64,000 bases of DNA, taken from an uncultured Clostridia bacterium. Its GTDB lineage: Bacteria; Bacillota; Clostridia; UBA1381. A program made the translations under genes and the position numbers. The DNA is taken from contig CANQQZ010000001.1 of the NCBI GenBank assembly GCA_947626135.1, positions 106,132 through 170,131 of the forward strand, read 5' to 3'. The notes under the pieces were generated by a model. That model was not told the DNA's origin. It ran no database searches and saw only the letters and a list, made by a program, of their open reading frames with translations. Positions 50,158 to 59,514 of the stretch are shown piece by piece (within the stretch, counting starts at the first letter, position 1; the number at the start of each line of letters is the position of its first letter).

Positions 50158-52064
50158 AAGACGGATTTGTGAAAATTGCCGCGGCAGCGGTTGATATAAA
50201 GGTCGCGGATACCGTGTATAACGCGGAAAATATAATAAAGGCAATAAGAAACGCGGCGGACGGGGGCGCAAAAATAATAGCGCTGCCCGAGCTGTGCGTT
50301 ACAGCGTATACCTGCGGCGAGCTGTTTTTGCAGCGCAGATTGATCGATGGCGCGGAAGAGGCGCTCGAGCATATATGCGATAAGACGGCGGACTGCGATA
50401 TTATAGCGATTGTCGGGCTGCCCGTGGTTGACGATAACCGCATTTACAATTGCGCCGCCGTAATAAACGGCGGCAAAATAAAAGGGCTTGTTCCGAAGCT
50501 GAATATCCCCAATTACGGCGAGTTTTACGAGGGACGTTATTTTACGGCGGGAGACAGGGAGGTGCGCTTTACGGAGCTTTGCGGGCAAAGGGTTCCGTTT
50601 GGCGCAAATATTTTATTCAAGGCAAAAACTATGCCGGAGCTTGTGCTTGCGGTTGAAATATGCGAGGATTTATGGACCGTTATGCCGCCGTCATGCTCTC
50701 ACGCGCTCGCGGGAGCAACTGTTGTCGCGAACCTGTCGGCAAGCGATGAGCTTATCGCGAAGGATGAGTATCGCAAAGCCCTTGTGTGCGCTCAGTCTGC
50801 GAGAGCGTACTGCGCATACGCATACGCCGGCGCGGGCTACGGAGAGTCGTCGACCGATCTTGTGTATTCGGGAGACTGCATAATCGTGGAAAACGGTACG
50901 GTTTTGGCGCGGTCGGAAAAATTTAAAAACGAATGTGTATACACAGAAATAGATTTGGAAAGAATGGTTAGCGAGAGGAGAAGGACGACCACGTTTTGCG
51001 GCGCGCCGAGCGGCGGCTATGTGACGGTTGAGATTGAGCTCGATACAGTTGAAACCACGCTTACAAGACATATTGAAAAATATCCTTTTGTGCCTTCGGA
51101 CGGCGAAAAAAGAGAAAAACGCTGCGAGCAGATATTGACCATCCAGTCGCAGGGCTTAAAGAAACGGCTCGAGCATACGGGCTGTAAGTCTGCTGTAGTC
51201 GGCGTGAGCGGAGGGCTTGATTCCACGCTTGCGCTGCTTGTGACCGTCCGCGCGTTCGACGCGCTCGGACTGGACCGCAAGGGTATAACCGCGATAACAA
51301 TGCCATGCTTCGGAACCACTGCCAGAACGCATAATAATGCGGTGCATTTTGCGGATTCGCTCGGTGTAAGCCTGAAGGAAATAAGCGTCAGTGACGCTGT
51401 AATGCAGCATTTTAAGGACATAGGGCATCCGGAGGATGTTTATGACGTGACATATGAAAACTGTCAGGCACGCGAGCGCACGCAGGTGCTTATGGATTAT
51501 GCGAACAGCACGGGCGGACTTGTGATAGGGACCGGAGATATGTCCGAGCTTGCGCTCGGATGGGCTACGTATAACGGCGACCATATGTCCATGTACGGAG
51601 TTAACGCCGGAGTGCCAAAAACGCTTATTCGATATCTCGTTGATTATGAGGCTAAAAAAACCGGAAACGATATGCTGAAAAAAACGCTTGAGGATATTTT
51701 GGCGACTCCCGTAAGTCCGGAGCTTCTGCCGCCCGTAGACGGCAGGATTTCACAGGAAACCGAGCATATCGTGGGACCGTATGAGCTGCATGATTTTTTC
51801 CTGTATTATCTGACGCGCTTCGGATTTGCGCCGTCAAAAATACTGCGGCTTGCCGTTTACGCATTCGACGGGGTTTACGATACAGAATTTATTTTGGGAT
51901 GGCTGAAAATATTCTATCGCAGATTTTTTTCGCAGCAGTTTAAACGCTCATGTCTGCCGGACGGTCCCAAGGTCGGTTCCGTGGCGCTTTCTCCGAGAGG
52001 CGATTGGCGTATGCCGTCGGACGCTTCGGTAAGAATTTGGATGGACGAGCTGGAAAAAATGTGA
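50154..52064 (+). CDS. nadE: Glutamine-dependent NAD+ synthetase
   Basis: 636 residues. Nitrilase-type glutaminase domain (about 1-270) with catalytic Glu in LPELCVTAYT, Lys in VPKLNIPNYGEFYEGR and Cys in AVEICEDLW; synthetase domain (about 320-600) with the PP-loop GVSGGLDSTLALL and GTGDMSELALGWATYNGDH. Converts deamido-NAD to NAD+. Start overlaps the rarA stop by 4 nt (ATGA). Confidence 0.96.
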   Translation: MKDGFVKIAAAAVDIKVADTVYNAENIIKAIRNAADGGAKIIALPELCVTAYTCGELFLQRRLIDGAEEALEHICDKTADCDIIAIVGLPVVDDNRIYNCAAVINGGKIKGLVPKLNIPNYGEFYEGRYFTAGDREVRFTELCGQRVPFGANILFKAKTMPELVLAVEICEDLWTVMPPSCSHALAGATVVANLSASDELIAKDEYRKALVCAQSARAYCAYAYAGAGYGESSTDLVYSGDCIIVENGTVLARSEKFKNECVYTEIDLERMVSERRRTTTFCGAPSGGYVTVEIELDTVETTLTRHIEKYPFVPSDGEKREKRCEQILTIQSQGLKKRLEHTGCKSAVVGVSGGLDSTLALLVTVRAFDALGLDRKGITAITMPCFGTTARTHNNAVHFADSLGVSLKEISVSDAVMQHFKDIGHPEDVYDVTYENCQARERTQVLMDYANSTGGLVIGTGDMSELALGWATYNGDHMSMYGVNAGVPKTLIRYLVDYEAKKTGNDMLKKTLEDILATPVSPELLPPVDGRISQETEHIVGPYELHDFFLYYLTRFGFAPSKILRLAVYAFDGVYDTEFILGWLKIFYRRFFSQQFKRSCLPDGPKVGSVALSPRGDWRMPSDASVRIWMDELEKM

Positions 52065-52136
52065 TGCGCGCCGCGTGAACAGGCAAAACCGCAGACTGCG
52101 GATGTTCCGCCCGTCTGTCGGAAGGGAAAACGGAAT

Positions 52137-53009
52137 ATGGCGCGGTTATTTGAGAAAAGCAAAGGAAAATTCTGCGTGCTGACATCGGCGTTCCTTTACG
52201 GATTGGCGCCGATATTTGCAAAAATCACCTATGAGGGCGGAGCAAACGGCATAACGCTTACTTTTTTGCGCGCGGCTTTAACCGCTCCGCTTTTATTTGC
52301 GGTTATGCGCGCGGATAAAACATCAATATACGTGTCGAAAACCGATATAAGGAAAATCATATTATTGGGATTTTTCGGAGGAACAATGCCCATCGGGCTG
52401 CTGTATCTGTCATACAATTACATCGCCGCGGGACTTGCCACGACGCTTCATTTTATTTATCCTCTTATAATAGTTCTCGCATCGGCGTTTATTTATCATG
52501 AACGCGTTACGCCGTTAAAGCTTTTGTCTGTGGTGTTTGTAACAATAGGAATAATATTGTTTGTCGAAATAGAAACCAATGCCGATAAGGCGGGCGTTAT
52601 TTTGGCGCTGCTGTCGGGGATTTTTTACAGCTTTTACGTACTTTATCTTGATAAGTCCGGTCTCGACCGTATGGATTATATCAAGCTCACCTTCTACATG
52701 ACGCTTACCATGAGCGCAACTACGCTGATTTTCGGTCTTGCATTTCATGAGATTACATTTGATTTGTCAGTGCAGGCATGGGTATACGCCGGGATTATCT
52801 CGGTTATGATAACCGTGTTTGCGACGCCGTTGTTCCAAATCGGCGTAAAATATGAGGGCGCCTCCACGGCGGGAGTTCTTTCAACCGTTGAGCCGATAAC
52901 GACAGCCGTGCTGTCCTTCGCGTTTCTGGGTGAGCACATAAGCGCGGCTCAGCTTGCGGGCGGTTTGGTGATTATTTCGGGAGTTATTTTAGCTCAAAGG
53001 TACGCCTGA
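52137..53009 (+). CDS. EamA/DMT-family transporter
   Basis: 290 residues, ten hydrophobic segments in two EamA repeats (first starts FAKITYEGGANGITLTFLRA, second near GIFYSFYVLYLDKSG), ending in VEPITTAVLSFAFLGE. Drug/metabolite exporter superfamily; substrate unknown. GGAAGGG precedes the ATG. Follows nadE by 72 nt. Confidence 0.9.
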   Translation: MARLFEKSKGKFCVLTSAFLYGLAPIFAKITYEGGANGITLTFLRAALTAPLLFAVMRADKTSIYVSKTDIRKIILLGFFGGTMPIGLLYLSYNYIAAGLATTLHFIYPLIIVLASAFIYHERVTPLKLLSVVFVTIGIILFVEIETNADKAGVILALLSGIFYSFYVLYLDKSGLDRMDYIKLTFYMTLTMSATTLIFGLAFHEITFDLSVQAWVYAGIISVMITVFATPLFQIGVKYEGASTAGVLSTVEPITTAVLSFAFLGEHISAAQLAGGLVIISGVILAQRYA

Positions 53010-53074
53010 TTTTAAAACCTCCGCAAACAAATGAATAAAACGTATATTTTTTATAATAAAATTTAAAATTTATA

Positions 53075-53103
53075 GTGACAAACTCCGATAAATGTGATAT
53101 AAT
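53075..53103 (+). promoter_or_regulatory. Promoter of the surface protein/sortase pair
   Basis: GTGACA, 17-nt spacer, TATAAT with extended TG, about 42 nt before the start. Confidence 0.7.
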
Positions 53104-53144
53104 CAGTATGTATAGGTGAATTTGTTACGTAAAGGGGCGATTTT

Positions 53145-54434
53145 ATGATAAAAAAATTAACGGCGCTTGTTTCCGCCGCCTTAATGATGACAGCTTTGGC
53201 AGTGCCGGCTTTGGCAGCTTCGCCGTCAAGCGTTACGATATCCGGCAGCACGGGGAAGGCTCCGGTATCGTTTATGTATGATGACAATTACGGAGAGATT
53301 GAAAAATCCGTAAAGCATTTATTGCCTGATATAAATAAGGCGACGGCAAAAAACAGCGTGTCGCAGACCTTGTCGATACATAGTATAAGTACTCTGAATA
53401 AGCCTGTGACGATAGGACTTAGGCTGAGCGTATCCCAGAATAAAACAACGGGAGCGAATAGTGCGTCTCCGACGGCTTCTCCGCAGAGCAAGGCATCGAA
53501 TGTTCTTGATTATTATAATATTGTAATAACCGACAGCAAGGGCGCATCGGTTTACGACAGCAGCCGAAGTGAAAATGCTGCCGCTACGGCGCGATATAAG
53601 GACATTCCGCTCAATACGATGAATGAAAAGGTTCCGGTTGAGAAGGAAACATATAAGCTCGTTATATCTGTAAACCCGGATTTGTCAAAGCTTTCGGCGT
53701 CAGCGGAGCAAATAGACTGGAAAATTGTTATTAACGGTGATCAGAAAGCATCGTCACCGGTTTCGTCCGCACTGCCGTCGGCGTCGCCCGAAGCTTCGGT
53801 TTATCCTTCGGAGACACCAGGCGTGAAAGAAACTCCGACGCCTCTGACCACAGCTCCGGCAGATGTACCAACGCCTCCGGCATTGAATTTACAGCCAGAG
53901 GAAACCACGTATTACACGCCCGCGGCTGTGCCGGAGGAACCAACCCCGACGCCGCGTCCGACTCCTACTCCGTATCAGGGAAAGCGTGTGCTTTCAAGCG
54001 GGTTATATACGGTGGGAGATGAAATCGCCGCGGGAAGATATGAGATTACGGGTGATTCCACGGTAAAGGTTTACACGGCGCAGGGAGATTTAAAAACAAA
54101 CATAATTCTTACGACGAATAAAAATTTGCGCGATGGTGTTGAAAGCTATGTTCTTACTCTCCGCGACGGTGAATTGATTGAAACGTCGGCGGATACGACG
54201 TTTACCGAGTATGTGCCTACGCGTACCACTCCTAAGCCGACGACTAAGCCGACCGCTACGGCAAGAGCGACGGCAAAACCGAAAACAAGCACAAAGCCTA
54301 CGGCGACGCCCAAGTCGAAAACCAATCCCGCTACCGGTGATAACGCACCTATTGTGCCGGCAGCCATTATACTTGCGGCTGCGCTGGCAGGCGTAGCGGC
54401 GCTGGAGATTTACAGAAGACGCAAAAAGAATTAA
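53145..54434 (+). CDS. Sortase-anchored surface protein with NPATG signal
   Basis: 429 residues. Signal peptide (MIKKLTALVSAALMMTALAV then PALAA). An extracellular N-domain to about 190, Pro/Thr/Ser-rich linker (about 195-280) with PTPRPTPTPYQ, a small beta domain around VGDEIAAGRYEITGD typical of repeated wall proteins, a Lys/Thr/Pro stalk, and a C-terminal sorting signal NPATGD, hydrophobic helix, RRRKK. The next gene is a class B sortase, so this is its likely substrate. Confidence 0.87.
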   Translation: MIKKLTALVSAALMMTALAVPALAASPSSVTISGSTGKAPVSFMYDDNYGEIEKSVKHLLPDINKATAKNSVSQTLSIHSISTLNKPVTIGLRLSVSQNKTTGANSASPTASPQSKASNVLDYYNIVITDSKGASVYDSSRSENAAATARYKDIPLNTMNEKVPVEKETYKLVISVNPDLSKLSASAEQIDWKIVINGDQKASSPVSSALPSASPEASVYPSETPGVKETPTPLTTAPADVPTPPALNLQPEETTYYTPAAVPEEPTPTPRPTPTPYQGKRVLSSGLYTVGDEIAAGRYEITGDSTVKVYTAQGDLKTNIILTTNKNLRDGVESYVLTLRDGELIETSADTTFTEYVPTRTTPKPTTKPTATARATAKPKTSTKPTATPKSKTNPATGDNAPIVPAAIILAAALAGVAALEIYRRRKKN

Positions 54435-54455
54435 AGAGAAAAGGAGCTGATGTCG

Positions 54456-55190
54456 GTGAAAAAGATCATGACTGTCATCGAGCTCCTTCTTATATTAGTC
54501 ATAACGGTCTGTGCGCTGTTCTTCGGGCTCTATTTCTGGCAGGGACATAAGACAAAGACCGAGGTCGAGGAGTTAAAGGAGCAAATACCGGTCGAGGTTG
54601 ACTATTCGCAATATCACGACGGCATTTTTGACGCGTACTATGAGCTGTATACCCAAAACGAGGATTTTTCGGGATGGCTTAAGGTGCCGGGAACGCCCAT
54701 TGATTATCCTGTTATGCAGGCGAAGGACAATGAGTTTTATCTTCATCGGGACTTCTACAAGGAGCGCCGCTACAGCGGGATACCGTTTGCCGATTATCAG
54801 TGCGATTTGTACACGCCGAGCACAAACATAATCATATATGCGCATAACATGAAGGATGGATCTATGTTTGGCGGATTATCGGAATATGAGGATAAGGCGT
54901 TTTATGAGCGGAATAAAATTATAAGCTTCAATACCGTATACGCAAAGGGTGAATATGAGGTCATAGGAGCATTCCGTACAACACCGGCGCGGTTTAGCTA
55001 TCATGAATTTATAAACGCCGGCAGTGAAGCGGAGTTTGACGCCTTTATATCGAATGTAAAAAAGCTGTCCATATACGATACCAATTCGTCGGCACAGTTC
55101 GGCGATAAGCTGCTTACCCTTTCGACCTGCGCATACAATACGGACGACGAGCGTTTTGTGGTCGTGGCAAAAAAAATAAATGAAAATTAA
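54456..55190 (+). CDS. srtB: Class B sortase
   Basis: 244 residues from GTG 54456 (AGGAG 9 nt upstream; the ATG at 54450 is only 3 nt away). Membrane anchor at about 8-28, then the sortase barrel with IDYPVMQAKDNEFYLHRDF, catalytic His in IIYAHNMKDGSMF, Cys in LTLSTCAYN and Arg in DERFVVVAK. The pattern YLHRDF and STCAYNTDDER is of SrtB type. It would anchor the upstream NPATG protein to peptidoglycan. Confidence 0.92.
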   Translation: MKKIMTVIELLLILVITVCALFFGLYFWQGHKTKTEVEELKEQIPVEVDYSQYHDGIFDAYYELYTQNEDFSGWLKVPGTPIDYPVMQAKDNEFYLHRDFYKERRYSGIPFADYQCDLYTPSTNIIIYAHNMKDGSMFGGLSEYEDKAFYERNKIISFNTVYAKGEYEVIGAFRTTPARFSYHEFINAGSEAEFDAFISNVKKLSIYDTNSSAQFGDKLLTLSTCAYNTDDERFVVVAKKINEN

Positions 55191-55198
55191 AATTTATC

Positions 55199-55227
55199 TT
55201 GATTTTTTGCCGGAGCTATATTATAAT
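55199..55227 (+). promoter_or_regulatory. tRNA-Arg promoter
   Basis: TTGATT, 17-nt spacer, TATAAT, 18 nt before the tRNA. Confidence 0.75.
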
Positions 55228-55244
55228 AGGGAAGTATTTTGCGA

Positions 55245-55319
55245 GCCCTCGTAGTTAAATGGATATAACAAGTCCCTCCTAAGGATTAGTTATCGGTTCG
55301 ATTCCGGTCGGGGGTGCCA
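55245..55319 (+). tRNA. tRNA-Arg (anticodon CCU)
   Basis: 75 nt with a full cloverleaf: acceptor GCCCTCG / CGGGGGT with wobble pairs, D stem GTTA/TAAC, anticodon stem AGTCC / GGATT around CTCCTAA (anticodon CCT), T stem ATCGG / CCGGT around TTCGATT, discriminator G and encoded CCA. The weak acceptor (G-T and T-G pairs) is notable. The 3' end borders element 2 and is probably its integration site. Confidence 0.93.
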
Positions 55320-55328
55320 CAGCGATAT

Positions 55329-55352
55329 GAAACCGCGTAGATACGCGGTTTC
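55329..55352. terminator. Terminator after tRNA-Arg
   Basis: Perfect 11-bp stem GAAACCGCGTA / TACGCGGTTTC with a 2-nt centre, followed by CTTTT. It falls on the element side of the tRNA. Confidence 0.8.
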
Positions 55353-55382
55353 CTTTTGCTTGTTTATAGTTTTACACGTTTT

Positions 55383-56549
55383 TTACACGATTTTATCCTT
55401 TACATCGGCATTATTTAGCACCTTTATTGCCCGTTCCTCTTCACGCGGGTACAAATGCGAGTATGTTTTCCATGTGATATTTACGTTGGAATGACCGAGA
55501 CGGCGGGCGATTTCCTGTATGTTGATTCCCTCGTTGGCAAGCAGTGACGCGTGAGAGTGCCGGAAATCGTGTATACGTATAGTCTTAATGCCCGCGTCGT
55601 GCGCAAATCGTTCATTTCGCACCTGAAGAGTAGAATCGCGGATGCATATCTCGCCGCCGCATATTTTCCACTCATCATCGAAGCCGCGAAGCGTTTGGCA
55701 GCGGTCATAGTGGGCATCAAGTACATGTTTAAGCGGCAGCGGAATTTGTATATCCCTTACGGAACTCTTATTTTTCGGCGGCGTTTCACGGTCGTCACCG
55801 CGTAATTTTTGGGACACGCTATGCCGGATATGAATAACATTATTGTCGACATCAGACCATTTCAACGCGTTTATTTCCCCCTTGCGCATCCCGGTGTAAA
55901 AGGCGATGTAAAAGAAAACATAGTAATGCCACTCGTAAATGCCGCTGTTTTTTCGTTCGGTCCGCGCCGCAAGAGCGTGGGCTGCGGATATAAACTTTGA
56001 AAATTCATCAACCGTGTAGAAGTCCATCTCGCGGGTTTCCTCATATGGATTTTTGAAGTTACCTACGGACATCAGCAGATTTTTCGGTACATATTCCATG
56101 CGGACGGCATAATTCAAAAACGCGCGGAATTTGGAGTATATGGTTTTCTTATAATCAAGCGAAAATCTCTCCCCCTTCCCCGATTTCATTCCATCTATAC
56201 GGTTCTTCCATTTCTGGAGATCGCGTACTTCGATTTTGTCAACATAGTATTTGCCGAAATCGGGAAGAACAAATGTGGACAATAGTTTCTTTATATCAAG
56301 GAATGTGCTTTCGCGAACCTCGTATTGTTTGGATATAAGATACTCTGTGTATAGGTCGTTGACGGTAATGCGGCGGGAGGTCTGAGTCTTGAGGTCATAA
56401 TTCAGCCGGCGTTCGAGGTCTTTCGCTTCGTCGTAGCCGTAGGCGACGCGGTCGATTTGGCGGTTCTTGCCCTCGCGGTCGATGTAGTTCACACGCACGC
56501 GGTACTTTTGCCGCCCGTTTTTCTTGCCGTCCATTTTATAAATTGGCAT
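55383..56549 (-). CDS. int: Tyrosine-type integrase of element 2
   Basis: 388 residues from ATG 56549 (AAAGGA upstream); the track start at 56570 has none. N-terminal AP2-like arm-binding domain (KKNGRQKYRVRVNYIDREGK), core-binding SAM-like domain (about 60-165), catalytic domain with Arg in TGMRKGEINALKW, HDFRHSHASLL, LGHSN and Tyr in WKTYSHLYPRE. Tn916/phage-type integrase, adjacent to the tRNA att site. Confidence 0.95.
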   Translation of the reverse strand: MPIYKMDGKKNGRQKYRVRVNYIDREGKNRQIDRVAYGYDEAKDLERRLNYDLKTQTSRRITVNDLYTEYLISKQYEVRESTFLDIKKLLSTFVLPDFGKYYVDKIEVRDLQKWKNRIDGMKSGKGERFSLDYKKTIYSKFRAFLNYAVRMEYVPKNLLMSVGNFKNPYEETREMDFYTVDEFSKFISAAHALAARTERKNSGIYEWHYYVFFYIAFYTGMRKGEINALKWSDVDNNVIHIRHSVSQKLRGDDRETPPKNKSSVRDIQIPLPLKHVLDAHYDRCQTLRGFDDEWKICGGEICIRDSTLQVRNERFAHDAGIKTIRIHDFRHSHASLLANEGINIQEIARRLGHSNVNITWKTYSHLYPREEERAIKVLNNADVKDKIV

Positions 56550-56645
56550 AAAAATAACACGTCCTTTCATTTTGGGGTTGATTTTTTTGACGTGCCGTGA
56601 TATAATTACCTTGCTTATAGGTGCTTATATCACAGCACTTTTATT

Positions 56646-56682
56646 CAATCTCCCGGCTGTTGGCGCAACCGGGGGATTTTTT
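56646..56682. terminator. Terminator upstream of integrase
   Basis: AATCtCCCGG / CCGGGgGATT stem with TTTTTTT after it on the plus strand, in the 150-nt gap between the integrase and the stalk-domain gene. Confidence 0.6.
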
Positions 56683-56699
56683 TATTGCAAAGTGATTAG

Positions 56700-57575
56700 T
56701 TAAATCTTATGTATCGACACAAGCTGCCACACATCGTCACCGTTAAATTGCGACGCTTTTATAATTGCATCGGACGGATACCAATATTCGCAATCGGGAT
56801 CATTCAATGCGGTATTGTTATCATACGCGTAATAAACCGATGACATTGTATCAAGCGGAAGATGGTACGTGCTAAGTTTCGCTTTATAATATCCGTTATT
56901 TAAATCATATAATTCCGTTACTACAGAAAATATGTCGTAGCTTTCGCCGGAAGCAGCGCCCCGGAACAACTTGCCGTCATCGAATATCCAACCCTGATAT
57001 TGACCGTTGCTAAGTTGATGAACGGATGTCTTGTGCGGTACGGATATACCGAAATATTTTTGTATCGTATAATCGAATGTATCCTCCGATATACCCATAC
57101 ACATATTTTTATAATACGGATTTTCAATTTTTTCAGCAAACACATTATCCCTATTGTTAACAAAGTTGTGTATATATGCAAAATCTGCCATGTCGTTTAT
57201 ATCCACATTATCCGCGTCGAAGTCTGTCATAAACGCTTCACTGAAATTGCTGAAAAATATATTTATTTTTTTCTTTTCATCTGCGGAAAACGAATCGAGA
57301 ATATTATTGCCTTCGCTTTGTTTATAGGCATCGCCATTGGTTATTTTAATCGTATTATTTTCAAAGCCTACGCTGAATCCGCCGAGCAAGTCAGCAATAT
57401 CCCGAAGTTTAAAATATGTATTATCATTAATGTTGTATCCCTCAATCCATGCGTCTTGTCCGTTTAACTGCACCGAAAACGGGTTTTCGACCGCAACATA
57501 CTGCGCAGCAAACACTCCCGCGCCGGTCAGCACCGAACCGATAAGAACACCGGCAAATAATTCTTTCTTTTTCAT
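56700..57575 (-). CDS. Secreted stalk-domain (copper-amine-oxidase-N-like) protein
   Basis: 291 residues. Signal peptide or anchor of about 24 residues, then one stalk repeat at about 34-78 (FSVQLNGQDAWIEGYNINDN, TYFKLRDIADLLGG, NNTIKITNG), and a C-terminal domain of about 200 residues with Asp- and Tyr-rich segments of unknown fold (SEAFMTDFDADNVDINDMAD). A cargo gene of element 2; role on the cell surface unknown. Confidence 0.75.
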   Translation of the reverse strand: MKKKELFAGVLIGSVLTGAGVFAAQYVAVENPFSVQLNGQDAWIEGYNINDNTYFKLRDIADLLGGFSVGFENNTIKITNGDAYKQSEGNNILDSFSADEKKKINIFFSNFSEAFMTDFDADNVDINDMADFAYIHNFVNNRDNVFAEKIENPYYKNMCMGISEDTFDYTIQKYFGISVPHKTSVHQLSNGQYQGWIFDDGKLFRGAASGESYDIFSVVTELYDLNNGYYKAKLSTYHLPLDTMSSVYYAYDNNTALNDPDCEYWYPSDAIIKASQFNGDDVWQLVSIHKI

Positions 57576-57717
57576 AAATATTTCTCCCTTGATATGTTAA
57601 AATTTTCTTATTGATTTTTTTACCAAGCCTAACACGTGAATGCGGAGCACGTCGGCGTCTTCGAAGCGGCGGGGCGCTTTTTACAGTTACATACTTAAAA
57701 AATAGCAATTCGTATCC

Positions 57718-58257
57718 TTATTCAAGCGTAAATGTTTTCGCAAGCTTGTCGTTTGACAGATTTATCCATTCAGTTACTTCCACATCTACCGGGGACATAT
57801 CCGATAAGACAAAAGCTTTTTTTACTTCTGTTGTTGCGCCCGGCTGCAAATTGGTCAAAGAACTATCTGTTATATCGTCATATGAATCGGAATTTTCATA
57901 TACGCCGGTAGTCGTATCAATCTGAACGCCGTTTTGAAAAGCCTGCGCCGATAATGCCGATTCAAAACTTTGGTTTGTGTCCGAATTGTTTGTAAAGTCA
58001 AAAGTCACAACAACGCAATCTTTGTCCTCATAGTTTTTCGCGATAGTGCAGTCTTTAATCGCTACGGTATAATCGCCAAGAGTTCCGTTATCACTTGGCG
58101 CTGACGAATCATTTTCCGCCGTTGTTTGAGTCTGTTCGGTTGTTGCTTGCCCTGCGGAGTCATTGCCCGATTCTGTCTCTGTAGATGGGGTGCTGCTGCA
58201 CGCTGCTGTCGTAGCAAGTGCAGCTACCAAAGCTAACATTAAAAGTATTTTTTTCAT
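57718..58257 (-). CDS. DUF5067-type lipoprotein
   Basis: 179 residues. Lipobox with Cys at about 20 (LATTAACSS), Ser/Thr/Glu-rich spacer to about 65, then an Ig-like domain of the DUF5067 or DUF4352 kind: DCTIAKNYEDKDCVVVTFDF, TNNSDTNQSFE and LQPGATTEVKKAFVLSD. AAGGAGG precedes the ATG. Probably an immunity or surface cargo lipoprotein; function unknown. Confidence 0.8.
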   Translation of the reverse strand: MKKILLMLALVAALATTAACSSTPSTETESGNDSAGQATTEQTQTTAENDSSAPSDNGTLGDYTVAIKDCTIAKNYEDKDCVVVTFDFTNNSDTNQSFESALSAQAFQNGVQIDTTTGVYENSDSYDDITDSSLTNLQPGATTEVKKAFVLSDMSPVDVEVTEWINLSNDKLAKTFTLE

Positions 58258-58316
58258 GATTTTTCCTCCTTAAGAATAGTAGATTAAAATTTTATATATA
58301 ATCCCGTTACCGGGGA

Positions 58317-58712
58317 TTATAATCTTTGTTTTTGTTTTGAAAGTATCATCAGCGCGTCTTGGGTCAATTCGTTGGTTACGTCATCAGATATGGACGGTGC
58401 GGGTTTTATATCCAACATCTTATTTACTGCCGGTTGCATTTCGGGATGTGCTCGGTAAGCGGACAATAGTCTATGCTCGTCAGCGGTGATGTTCGACTCT
58501 TCGCCAAAAATCAAATAATCCGCTGTAACACCTAAAGCATGAGCTATTTTGATAATCGTTGTAATGCTTGGGTCGCGTGTGGCAGAACCCAATAATTTAT
58601 TTAGAGTTCCAATAGGAACATCTGCCATCTCAGACAGCCCTTCCGAATTTATACCTTTTTCTTTTTTTAAATCCTTTATTCTTTTTTTCAAATCTTCTAT
58701 GGAATAATCCAT
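58317..58712 (-). CDS. XRE-family repressor of element 2
   Basis: 131 residues from ATG 58712, with AGGAGGG 9 nt upstream. Helix-turn-helix at about 5-60: KEKGINSEGLSEMADVPIGT, LNKLLGSATRDPSIT, LGVTADYLIFG. A C-terminal helical tail follows, no protease motif. Its promoter and three operator-like sites lie in the intergenic region upstream. Confidence 0.9.
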   Translation of the reverse strand: MDYSIEDLKKRIKDLKKEKGINSEGLSEMADVPIGTLNKLLGSATRDPSITTIIKIAHALGVTADYLIFGEESNITADEHRLLSAYRAHPEMQPAVNKMLDIKPAPSISDDVTNELTQDALMILSKQKQRL

Positions 58713-58736
58713 AATACACACCCTCCTTATATTTCG

Positions 58737-58860
58737 ATTATAGCATAAAAAAACTTAATGTCAAGAACTATTTTACCGTTCTTGGTAATTTTTTTGAAAA
58801 AAAGTATTGACAAATACCGTCAACGGTAGTATTATATAGATAAGTCAACCGTAAACGGTA
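58737..58860. promoter_or_regulatory. Element 2 genetic switch: two promoters and three operators
   Basis: Minus promoter TTGACA-16-TATAAT (58737-58764) for the repressor; plus promoter TTGACA-17-TATTAT (58807-58835) for early genes. Operators: TACCGTCAACGGTA (58815-58828) lies exactly in the plus promoter spacer, AACCGTAAACGGTA (58847-58860) just after it, and a weaker TTACCGTTCTTGGTAA (58773-58788) next to the repressor -35. Classic lysogeny-switch design. Confidence 0.82.
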
Positions 58861-58879
58861 GAAAAGTGAGGTGATAGAC

Positions 58880-59113
58880 ATGTTAAATAATTTAAAAGCC
58901 GAGTATGTACGAAAAGGATTAAATCCCAGAGACAGAGTTATGGCGATATTAAAATGTTCAGAAAAAACTGCAAGAAATAAGTTGGAGGAAAAAACCCCGC
59001 TAACTCTTCCGGAGGCTGAAAAAATCAGAGACGCGGATTTTGAGGGTTTTACGCTTGATTATCTGTTCGCCACAGACGCGGCATATGGGAGTGAGAACGG
59101 ATGGATGAATTAA
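58880..59113 (+). CDS. Cro-like small DNA-binding protein
   Basis: 77 residues from ATG 58880, with GAGGTGA upstream. LNPRDRVMAILKCSEKTARN and KTPLTLPEAEKIRDADF suggest a small helix-turn-helix; the gene is under the operator-controlled early promoter. Confidence 0.7.
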   Translation: MLNNLKAEYVRKGLNPRDRVMAILKCSEKTARNKLEEKTPLTLPEAEKIRDADFEGFTLDYLFATDAAYGSENGWMN

Positions 59114-59230
59114 AACAAGGGCACGCTGAACGCGCTGAAGCGGACGCTCGGCGATGTTCGCAAGGCGGAGCATTATCACGAGAAACGGCGGCATTTTCCG
59201 CGGATTTTGAAAGATGAAGGAAAGGAGTAA
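59101..59230 (+). pseudogene. Small phage ORF with apparent frameshift
   Basis: ATG 59101 with GGGAG upstream opens MDELK, then a different frame (KGTLNALKRTLGDVRKAEHY onward) looks coding to a stop at 59228. One missing base near AAAAC at 59114-59118 would explain it. Alternatively only the 38-codon first frame is real. Confidence 0.35.
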
Positions 59231-59235
59231 TTACA

Positions 59236-59514
59236 ATGAGGCTCAAAGCACCGGTAGATATAGACACGGCGATACGGATATATTATCAGTACCCGGAAAT
59301 TGGTAACGCCCAGATACGCGAATTGTACGGCAAAATCGGCAATAAGACAATACAGGATTACAAAAATGCCGTCCGTGAACGTCAGATTGAGGAGGGCATT
59401 AAAGTTAATCAATTCCACTGTGTCAATACCGAGACGGCGTACAAGGTCTGGGGTATTGACGTGGAAGATTTAATCCGCCGCCGGGAGAAGCTGAAAAAGC
59501 TGAAACTGGCGTGA
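59236..59514 (+). CDS. Small phage-type protein
   Basis: 92 residues. A helix-turn-helix-like N part (AIRIYYQYPEIGNAQIRELYG) and the ending VNTETAYKVWGIDVEDLIRR, a pattern I know from small Firmicute phage genes of unknown function. GGAAAGGAG precedes the ATG. Confidence 0.72.
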   Translation: MRLKAPVDIDTAIRIYYQYPEIGNAQIRELYGKIGNKTIQDYKNAVRERQIEEGIKVNQFHCVNTETAYKVWGIDVEDLIRRREKLKKLKLA

